Positions 6,533-11,369 of a DNA stretch of 11,369 nucleotides are shown in pieces. The stretch lies in contig JAQUOR010000021.1 of NCBI GenBank assembly GCA_028717025.1, positions 1 through 11,369 of the forward strand. The letters are read 5' to 3'. Position numbers and translations under genes: made by a program. Below the pieces are notes generated by a model that saw only the letters and a program-made list of their open reading frames with translations, had not been told where the DNA came from and did no database searches. How positions within the stretch are numbered: position 1 is the stretch's first letter; each line of letters begins with the position of its first letter. This DNA is from Candidatus Omnitrophota bacterium. Its GTDB lineage: Bacteria > Omnitrophota > Gorgyraeia > Duberdicusellales > 4484-171.

Positions 6533-6970
6533 ATGCACGTGATTGAACGAATAGTAAACTGGGGGCGCATTAAGTCTCCCTGGATATTGCATTTTAATAC
6601 CGGAGCTTGTAATGCCTGCGATATCGAACTCATCGCGACCCTTACGCCGCGCTACGATGTTGAACGGTTCGGCGTGCAATTGAAAGCGACTCCCCGTCAT
6701 GCCGACATCCTCGTGTGTTCCGGCCCGGTCACTAAGAAAGTCGACGAGAGGCTTAAGCGGATATACGAGCAGATGGCGCAACCTAAGTTTGTGATCGCAG
6801 TCGGTACCTGTGCCTGCAGTGGAGGGGTATTTAAGGGCTGTTACAATGTTGAGGCGGGGATCAATTCGGTGATCCCTGTTTCTGCCTATGTTCCCGGCTG
6901 CCCCGCGAGTCCAAAAGCGATCATGGATGGTATAGTGAAATTATTGGGAAGTTTAAAGGAAAAAAAATAA
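6533..6970 (+). CDS. [NiFe]-hydrogenase small subunit, NuoB/HycG/EchC-like
   Basis: A 145-residue soluble subunit that carries the proximal 4Fe-4S cluster passing electrons to the [NiFe] site. The ligand cysteines are visible: Cys26 and Cys29 in GACNACDIE, Cys93 in GTCACSGG and Cys123 in PGCPASP. The CxxC spacing followed by DIE is the hydrogenase form; complex I NuoB has adjacent cysteines instead. The length fits the short single-cluster small subunits of group 4 hydrogenases, without the extra clusters or twin-arginine signal of periplasmic enzymes, so the protein should face the cytoplasm. An excellent AGGAGG (6519-6524) precedes the ATG at 6533, suggesting strong translation. It sits between the A-like and C-like genes, keeping the A-B-C-D order of nuo operons. 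Confidence 0.94.
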   Translation: MHVIERIVNWGRIKSPWILHFNTGACNACDIELIATLTPRYDVERFGVQLKATPRHADILVCSGPVTKKVDERLKRIYEQMAQPKFVIAVGTCACSGGVFKGCYNVEAGINSVIPVSAYVPGCPASPKAIMDGIVKLLGSLKEKK

Positions 6971-6979
6971 AAGAATACT

Positions 6980-7429
6980 ATGTCTTCGGAAGAGAAGATA
7001 AAACAAGCATTGGTGGGTAAATTTAATTTTCTTGGCGGAAAAATCCTTATTTCCCGTCAGCGGCGTATATTTTTTCAAGTCGATCCCGAGCAGTTTAACG
7101 ATGTATTCGACTATACCGTGCAACAATTGCATTTTTCATGCCTGTGCGCAATAACCGGCTTGGATGAAGGCGAAATGCTGGGTATCATATATCATATTGC
7201 CGATACGCGCGGTATTGTGCTGAATATAAAGACTACCGTTTCAAAAATTCACCCGTTATTGCGAACGATAACTTTTTATTTTCCTGGGGGAGAGATTTAC
7301 GAAAGGGAACTGATGGATTTACTGGGTGTGCAGATCGACAGTTTGCCTCCGGGGTCGCGCTACCCCTTACCTGACGATTGGCCCCAGGATGAATTTCCTT
7401 TGCGTAAGGACTGGAAGCCGAAAAAATAG
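6980..7429 (+). CDS. NuoC-like subunit (30 kDa family) of the hydrogenase
   Basis: A 149-residue cytoplasmic protein with the signature of the NuoC/30-kDa family near the C-terminus: YERELMDLLG (107-116), followed by PDDWPQDEFPLRKDW (131-145). It has no cofactor site and acts as a structural subunit bound to the large subunit. In E. coli HycE and HyfG this domain is fused to the N-terminus of the large subunit; here it is separate, as in Mbh, Ech-type and complex I NuoC. It starts 9 nt after the NuoB-like gene with only a weak purine-rich ribosome site (AAAAGAA), so reinitiation from the upstream gene is plausible. A 34-nt gap follows. Confidence 0.92.
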   Translation: MSSEEKIKQALVGKFNFLGGKILISRQRRIFFQVDPEQFNDVFDYTVQQLHFSCLCAITGLDEGEMLGIIYHIADTRGIVLNIKTTVSKIHPLLRTITFYFPGGEIYERELMDLLGVQIDSLPPGSRYPLPDDWPQDEFPLRKDWKPKK

Positions 7430-7463
7430 AAGCGGCAATCCGCCTCTATAAAAAGGAGTATAA

Positions 7464-8687
7464 ATGCAGAATCCACGCAAATTTAAAATTCCCATTGGCC
7501 CGCAGCATCCGGCGCTGAAAGAGCCGGAGAGTTTCAGCGTGGCGTTGAAAGGTGAGAAAATACTGGGTGTCGACATACGGCTTGGCTATAATCATCGCGG
7601 CATAGAAAAGGCATGCGAAGAGCGAACATACGTTCAGGACGTGTACCTGATCGAACGCATCTGTGGTATCTGTTCGCATACGCATTCTACCTGTTTCGTT
7701 CAGGCGGTGGAAGAAATAGCGCAACTGGCAGTACCAATGCGGGCATTGTATATACGGACATTGGTAGGGGAATTGGAGCGCATACACAGTCATTATCTCT
7801 GGCTGGGCGTTGCCGGTCATGAAATAGGGTTTGATACGCTTCTTATGTATACCTGGCGTGACAGGGAAACGATTATGGATATTTTAGCGTTACTTACCGG
7901 AAATCGCGTTAATTACGGGATCAATACCATCGGCGGAGTAAGAAGGGATATCGACAGCGAACAGATTAAAGAAGTATTAAAAGCCGTTGAGCAGCTTGAA
8001 GAGCGCACGCGGTATTACATTGAAATTGCTACAGAAGAGACAACCATTATCAAAAGACTTTCCGGCGTGGGGATGCTGCCATACGAAGATGCGTTACGCT
8101 TAGGCGCAGTAGGTCCTACTGCCAGAGGTTCCGGAGTAAACCGCGATGTGCGCAGGGATGATCCGTATGCCGCGTACGGAGAGCTTTCCTTTGACGTCAT
8201 TATCGATACGCATTGCGATGTTTATGGTCGTACCGTAGTGCGTTTAAAAGAACTGCTTGAATCGTTTAAAATAATACGCCAGATTTTGAAAGATTTACCC
8301 GAGGGCCCCATCGCGGTAAAGGCCCCGCGCAAAATCCCGGCAGGAGAAGCGTTAAGCCGCTATGAAGCGCCCAGAGGCGAAGACGTTCATTATGTGAAAG
8401 CGAACGGGAGCGAAAAGCCGGAACGGGTCAAAGTGCGGGCACCCACTTTAGCGAACGTGCGCTCCGTCAAACAGATGCTTAAAGACAGATATCTCGCAGA
8501 CATGCCGATCGTGATTGCGGCCATTGACCCTTGTTTTTCCTGCACCGATAGACTTATCAAGGTAAAAGACGTAAACCGTAAAACCGCGCGAACAATGACC
8601 TGGCAGGACCTACACGACTATAGCATACAGTGGCATAAAGAACACGGCATCGATTTTACCCGATTAAATAGAAAACTGAAGGTGTAA
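7464..8687 (+). CDS. Group 4 [NiFe]-hydrogenase large subunit, NuoD/HycE/EchE-like
   Basis: This 407-residue subunit holds the active site. Both nickel-binding motifs are intact: RICGICSHTH (Cys67 and Cys70) and DPCFSCTDR (Cys357 and Cys360). Complex I NuoD has lost these cysteines, so this is a hydrogenase that reduces protons or oxidises H2. GPQHP (12-16) and NHRGIEK (43-49) are further family motifs. After Arg363 a 44-residue tail follows, as in HycE, where the HycI endopeptidase removes the tail after the Arg of the same motif once nickel is inserted; cleavage after Arg363 is predicted. The gene for such a protease is the last of this operon. There is no export signal. The start is supported by AAGGAG (7453-7458) five bases before the ATG. 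The exact group 4 subtype is not assigned. Confidence 0.96.
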   Translation: MQNPRKFKIPIGPQHPALKEPESFSVALKGEKILGVDIRLGYNHRGIEKACEERTYVQDVYLIERICGICSHTHSTCFVQAVEEIAQLAVPMRALYIRTLVGELERIHSHYLWLGVAGHEIGFDTLLMYTWRDRETIMDILALLTGNRVNYGINTIGGVRRDIDSEQIKEVLKAVEQLEERTRYYIEIATEETTIIKRLSGVGMLPYEDALRLGAVGPTARGSGVNRDVRRDDPYAAYGELSFDVIIDTHCDVYGRTVVRLKELLESFKIIRQILKDLPEGPIAVKAPRKIPAGEALSRYEAPRGEDVHYVKANGSEKPERVKVRAPTLANVRSVKQMLKDRYLADMPIVIAAIDPCFSCTDRLIKVKDVNRKTARTMTWQDLHDYSIQWHKEHGIDFTRLNRKLKV

Positions 8688-8695
8688 AAATAAAA

Positions 8696-9637
8696 ATGAT
8701 CGGTTCAATTTTTTCTATCTTACTGTTTCCGGGGTTCTTTTTTGTAAGCGTGCTCGCGTTATTTTCTGAGTTCGTCGACCGTAAGATTTATGCGCGTCTG
8801 CAGAATAGAGTAGGACCGCCATGGTTCCAGCCTTTTGCCGATTTTATCAAACTCGTGGCAAAAGAAGAAATCGTTCCGGAAGAGGCGAATCGCACCATGT
8901 TTACCTACGCTCCTGTTTTTGCGCTTACTGCCGCAGCCACGGCATTTTTATATATCCCGTTGTGGAGTTTTAACGCGCTTTATTCCTTCAACGGGGATTT
9001 AATCGTGGTGCTCTATCTGCTTACGGTCCCTACCTTAACGTTTTTCATCGGTGGCTGGTATTCTACCTCTTTGTTCGCACGTATCGGGACCGTACGTTCG
9101 CTTACCCAATTGGTTGCCTATGAAGTCCCTCTTTTTATGGGAATACTCTCTGCTGCGCTTTTGGCCGACAGCTGGTCATTACGAGGGATGGCACTTTTTT
9201 ACACTCAGCACCCGGCATACGTTTTGCTGAATTCCATTGGTTTTGTGATTGCGTTAATAGCATTATTGGGTAAATTAGAGAAAGGACCGTTCGACATCCC
9301 TGAGGCAGAAACCGAAGTGGTTGCCGGGGTTTTTACGGAATACAGCGGTAAATATCTGGCTTTGTTAAAGTTGACGCTCAATGTTGAAATGGTTGTCGGC
9401 GCGGCACTGCTTGCGGCGGTATTTTTACCTTTTGGGTTAACCTTGAATCCAGCTTTAAGTTTTCTTTTCTTCTTACTAAAAGTATTGGCAATCGTCGCGC
9501 TTCTTTCCTTGGTGCGTACCGTTGCCGCGCGGTTGCGCATTGATCAAATGATACGTTTTTGCTGGAAGTACATGGCGCCGTTTGCGATTCTCCAGCTGGT
9601 CATTAATCTGGTGCTTAAAGGAGTATTATTGCGATGA
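8696..9637 (+). CDS. NuoH-like membrane anchor subunit (HycD/EchB/MbhM family)
   Basis: A 313-residue integral membrane protein of about eight helices that anchors the soluble hydrogenase module and starts the ion-coupling path. Family marks are RLQNRVGPPWFQPFADFIKL (34-53), the charged loop GPFDIPEAETEVVAGVFTEY (197-216) with its cluster of acidic residues, and Glu143 in VAYEVPLFMG. The loop aligns with the RxPFDLxEAExELVAG motif of NuoH that lines the cavity between this subunit and the NuoB/D pair. The length matches NuoH and HycD. The gene begins 8 nt after the large-subunit stop with a weak, distant ribosome site (AAGGTG, 11 bases upstream), and its last four bases overlap the next start (ATGA). 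Confidence 0.94.
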   Translation: MIGSIFSILLFPGFFFVSVLALFSEFVDRKIYARLQNRVGPPWFQPFADFIKLVAKEEIVPEEANRTMFTYAPVFALTAAATAFLYIPLWSFNALYSFNGDLIVVLYLLTVPTLTFFIGGWYSTSLFARIGTVRSLTQLVAYEVPLFMGILSAALLADSWSLRGMALFYTQHPAYVLLNSIGFVIALIALLGKLEKGPFDIPEAETEVVAGVFTEYSGKYLALLKLTLNVEMVVGAALLAAVFLPFGLTLNPALSFLFFLLKVLAIVALLSLVRTVAARLRIDQMIRFCWKYMAPFAILQLVINLVLKGVLLR

Positions 9638-10011
9638 GACCGGGCAAGATGATACGGGAAGTATTGCAGTCTATTTTCAGGAAGCCCGCTACCATTTTAT
9701 ATCCTGCGGCAAAGCTTGATATGCCGGATAAATTTCGAGGTAAACTTAAATATTACGCGAATGCGTGTATTGGCTGTAAATTATGTATGAGGGATTGTCC
9801 TACCGGCGCCATCACGATCAGCAAAGTGGGCGAAAAAAAATATGAAGCAGTGATAAATTTAGCGCGTTGTATTTATTGTGCCCAATGCGTTGATTCGTGT
9901 CCCAAGAAAGCACTTGAAGCAACCAAAGACGTAGAGCTCGCCCAGTTAGATGAAAAAAAGTTAACGATAACGTTTACGGTCGATGATCCTGAAGGAAAAG
10001 TTACGTCATAG
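9634..10011 (+). CDS. NuoI-like 2x[4Fe-4S] ferredoxin subunit (HycF/EchF/MbhN family)
   Basis: A 125-residue iron-sulfur protein with two 4Fe-4S binding motifs: CIGCKLCMRDCP (Cys45, 48, 51, 55) and CIYCAQCVDSCP (Cys79, 82, 85, 89). It forms the wire from the external electron carrier to the proximal cluster of the NuoB-like subunit. The N-terminal 40 residues contain the short amphipathic region used by NuoI to lie on the membrane. With no NuoE/F/G or formate dehydrogenase gene in view, soluble ferredoxin is the likely partner; this is inference. The start overlaps the NuoH-like gene by 4 nt and the end overlaps the protease gene by 29 nt. Confidence 0.94.
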   Translation: MRPGKMIREVLQSIFRKPATILYPAAKLDMPDKFRGKLKYYANACIGCKLCMRDCPTGAITISKVGEKKYEAVINLARCIYCAQCVDSCPKKALEATKDVELAQLDEKKLTITFTVDDPEGKVTS

Positions 10012-10483
10012 ACTTAACGGCGCCCGAAAGGTTACGGTTCTCGGCGTTGGCTCTGAACTGCGCGGGGATGACGCTGCAGGGACCTTAAGTGCATTGTACC
10101 TTCAAGAAGCGTTCAAAGCGCATACCCTTGCCGTATCTTTACAGATCCTCTTTGGTGCGACCGCGCCCGAAAACCTTACCGGAGAAATAAAGGCATTTAA
10201 GCCTACCCACCTGCTTATTGTTGACGCTGCCGATACCGGGAAAAGACCAGGAACCGTCGTAATCCTTAAACCCGAGGAACTACAAGGCATATCCTTCTGT
10301 ACACACCAGTTACCGATGAATATTTTAACGGATTATCTTTTAAAATCGATTAAGTGTGAGATAATCATTATCGGCATCCAGCCAAAAACGCTTACCTTCG
10401 GAAGGCCCGTATCGCGGACGGTTGAGAATGCCGCAAAAGCAGTTTCAAAGGTTATAGGCGATATTTTAGAAAAAATATCTTAA
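9983..10483 (+). CDS. hycI: Hydrogenase maturation endopeptidase, HycI type
   Basis: A 166-residue cytosolic protease of the HyaD/HycI family that removes the C-terminal tail of the hydrogenase large subunit after nickel insertion. GVGSELRGDDAAG (21-33), GATAPENL (58-65), LLIVDAAD (77-84) and THQLP (107-111) align well with E. coli HycI. The residues equivalent to its nickel-sensing Asp16, Asp62 and His90 are Asp30, Asp81 and His108, all present. The closeness to HycI rather than to proteases of uptake hydrogenases agrees with a group 4 substrate. The only ATG ahead of the first motif is at 9983, inside the ferredoxin-subunit gene, giving a 29-nt overlap with no clear ribosome site; no ATG, GTG or TTG start closer to the motif is seen. 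It is the last gene of the hydrogenase operon. Confidence 0.93.
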   Translation: MILKEKLRHRLNGARKVTVLGVGSELRGDDAAGTLSALYLQEAFKAHTLAVSLQILFGATAPENLTGEIKAFKPTHLLIVDAADTGKRPGTVVILKPEELQGISFCTHQLPMNILTDYLLKSIKCEIIIIGIQPKTLTFGRPVSRTVENAAKAVSKVIGDILEKIS

Positions 10484-10545
10484 GGCAGGACTTCTTAATA
10501 AATGCGACTTTAGGAACCGCGATAACCAGCGCAAGGAGAATACAG

Positions 10546-11169
10546 ATGCTTACTTTCATCGTTAAGGGCGGATGGGTAATGTACCCGATTATTTTAGGTT
10601 CGATTGTCGGTTTTGCTATCGCCATTGAGCGGTTCCTTGTTTTTAGAGGAATGAGACTCGATATGTTTCGATTCATCCAGGAGGTTTTCAAGGACCTGAA
10701 AAATAACGATATCGACAAGGCATTACAGGCATGCAACGTGACGCGTCATCCTGTTGCGCTGCTTTTTAAAATAGGCATAGAGAGGCGTGACCTGCCGCCA
10801 CAGAGGCTTGAAAAGATCCTGGAGCAGGTAGGCAATAACCAGATTCAGAAGTTAGAGAAAAATTTGGGTGCCCTGGTCTCTATCGTCGGTATTGAACCGA
10901 TGCTGGGGTTTCTCGGAACTATCACCGGCTTAATACGCGCATTCATGTCATGGGAGCAGGCCGGCGCCAATGTCACCGTCAGTGCCTTAGCCGCCGGTAT
11001 CTACGAAGCAATGATTACGACCGCAGCGGGATTAAGCGTCGCCATTCCGCTTTATCTTTGCTACAATTATTTTGTGAGCCGCATAAAAGTTACCGCAAAT
11101 GAACTTACTAACCACGCTGTTCAACTGCTTGAAGTGATTGCCGAAATGAAGGAACTTAAGAAGCAATGA
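10546..11169 (+). CDS. ExbB/TolQ/MotA-family proton channel protein
   Basis: A 207-residue inner-membrane protein with three membrane helices. The N-terminal stretch GGWVMYPIILGSIVGFAIAI is the usual first helix of ExbB/TolQ, followed by a cytoplasmic domain (about 35-108) and two more helices containing GIEPMLGFLGTITGLIRAF (115-133) and YEAMITTAAGLSVAIPL (153-169). Residues matching the proton path of ExbB (Thr148, Glu176, Thr181 in E. coli) are Thr125, Glu154 and Thr159. With its ExbD partner it would use the proton gradient to power outer-membrane transport or envelope maintenance. It is 62 nt beyond the protease gene, with a good AAGGAG (10533-10538). No terminator or clear promoter separates it from the hydrogenase operon, so readthrough is possible, but a functional link is not shown. 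Confidence 0.92.
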   Translation: MLTFIVKGGWVMYPIILGSIVGFAIAIERFLVFRGMRLDMFRFIQEVFKDLKNNDIDKALQACNVTRHPVALLFKIGIERRDLPPQRLEKILEQVGNNQIQKLEKNLGALVSIVGIEPMLGFLGTITGLIRAFMSWEQAGANVTVSALAAGIYEAMITTAAGLSVAIPLYLCYNYFVSRIKVTANELTNHAVQLLEVIAEMKELKKQ

Positions 11170-11369
11170 AGATCTACGGACGCAGAGACTATCTGGTGAA
11201 CCTTGAATCGGTAGCGATGACCGATATCGTGATGAACATGTTTATATTTTTTTTCATTTCTTTTAGCCTCTTGTATACCTTTAATGCTGATCGTTTAAAA
11301 AAATTAGGAGTTAATCTTCCCAGGGCCAAGAATACCAATCCTCTTCAAAATACCCAGCGGGTTAATATA
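11166..11369 (+). CDS. ExbD/TolR-family protein, 3' end outside the window
   Basis: The first 68 residues of an ExbD/TolR-type protein: a short cytoplasmic N-terminus, then one membrane helix (about residues 20-40) containing MTDIVMNMFIFFF. The Asp at position 20 matches the essential membrane Asp25 of ExbD. The chain then enters the periplasmic domain and is still open at the window edge. The ATG overlaps the stop of the ExbB-like gene (ATGA), so the two are translationally coupled and form one energising unit. Which transporter or envelope complex they serve would be told by the genes to the right. Confidence 0.88.
   Translation, partial: MKIYGRRDYLVNLESVAMTDIVMNMFIFFFISFSLLYTFNADRLKKLGVNLPRAKNTNPLQNTQRVNI

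Noticed and set aside
7431..7446. Small GCGG/CCGC hairpin before the large-subunit gene
   Set aside because: Only four base pairs, with no T tract and no supporting context.
566..10011. Reading the operon as NADH:quinone oxidoreductase (complex I)
   Set aside because: The NuoD-like subunit has both [NiFe] CxxC motifs, the NuoB-like subunit has the hydrogenase CxxC form, a hydrogenase protease gene is present, and NuoE/F/G are absent.
10460..10479. Perfect 8-bp A/T-rich hairpin at the end of the protease gene as a terminator
   Set aside because: It lies within the coding sequence, the stem is nearly all A/T, and no T tract follows.
1..11369. CRISPR arrays, tRNA or rRNA genes, insertion sequences, phage genes
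   Set aside because: No repeat arrays, transposase motifs, terminal repeats or tRNA/rRNA-like stretches were seen; coding density is high and on one strand.

Overview
The window reads almost entirely on the + strand. It looks like a chromosomal segment of a Gram-negative, anaerobic or fermentative bacterium of moderate GC. The ExbB/ExbD pair at the right end implies an outer membrane. The style (group 4 [NiFe] hydrogenase built from Nuo-like parts, a PII protein and an ExbB/ExbD pair) would fit a candidate phylum such as Omnitrophota or Elusimicrobiota, but that placement is a guess; nothing in the sequence proves it.

Layout. (1) Positions 1-287 hold the 3' end of a PII signalling protein gene, closed by a strong intrinsic terminator (362-397). 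(2) Positions 413-565 are a control region: a good sigma70-type promoter (TTGACA, 16 bp, TAGAAT), then a short leader carrying a second intrinsic-terminator hairpin (475-514) before the first structural gene. (3) Positions 566-10483 form one tightly packed operon of twelve genes: three antiporter-like membrane subunits (MrpA/NuoL-like, NuoL-like, MrpD/NuoN-like), then NuoJ-, NuoK-, NuoA-, NuoB-, NuoC-, NuoD-, NuoH- and NuoI-like subunits, and finally a HycI-type hydrogenase maturation protease. Genes overlap or are separated by a few bases, except for a 91-nt gap with an inverted repeat (3850-3940) and a 34-nt gap before the large subunit. (4) Positions 10546-11369 hold an ExbB/TolQ-type gene overlapping the start of an ExbD-type gene that runs off the window.

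Function. The NuoD-like subunit keeps both CxxC motifs that bind the [NiFe] centre and a HycE-like C-terminal tail, and the matching endopeptidase is encoded in the same operon. This is therefore an energy-converting (group 4) [NiFe] hydrogenase, not NADH dehydrogenase. No NuoE/F/G genes are present. The NuoI-like subunit has two 4Fe-4S motifs and the NuoB-like subunit has one cluster site. The natural reading is that reduced ferredoxin feeds electrons through these clusters to protons, making H2, while the NuoH/J/K/A-like subunits and three antiporter modules move H+ or Na+; the reverse direction is also possible. The striking feature is that counterparts of all eleven complex I module subunits occur with an intact hydrogenase site. 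The best candidates for something undescribed are this architecture and the attenuator-like leader in front of it.
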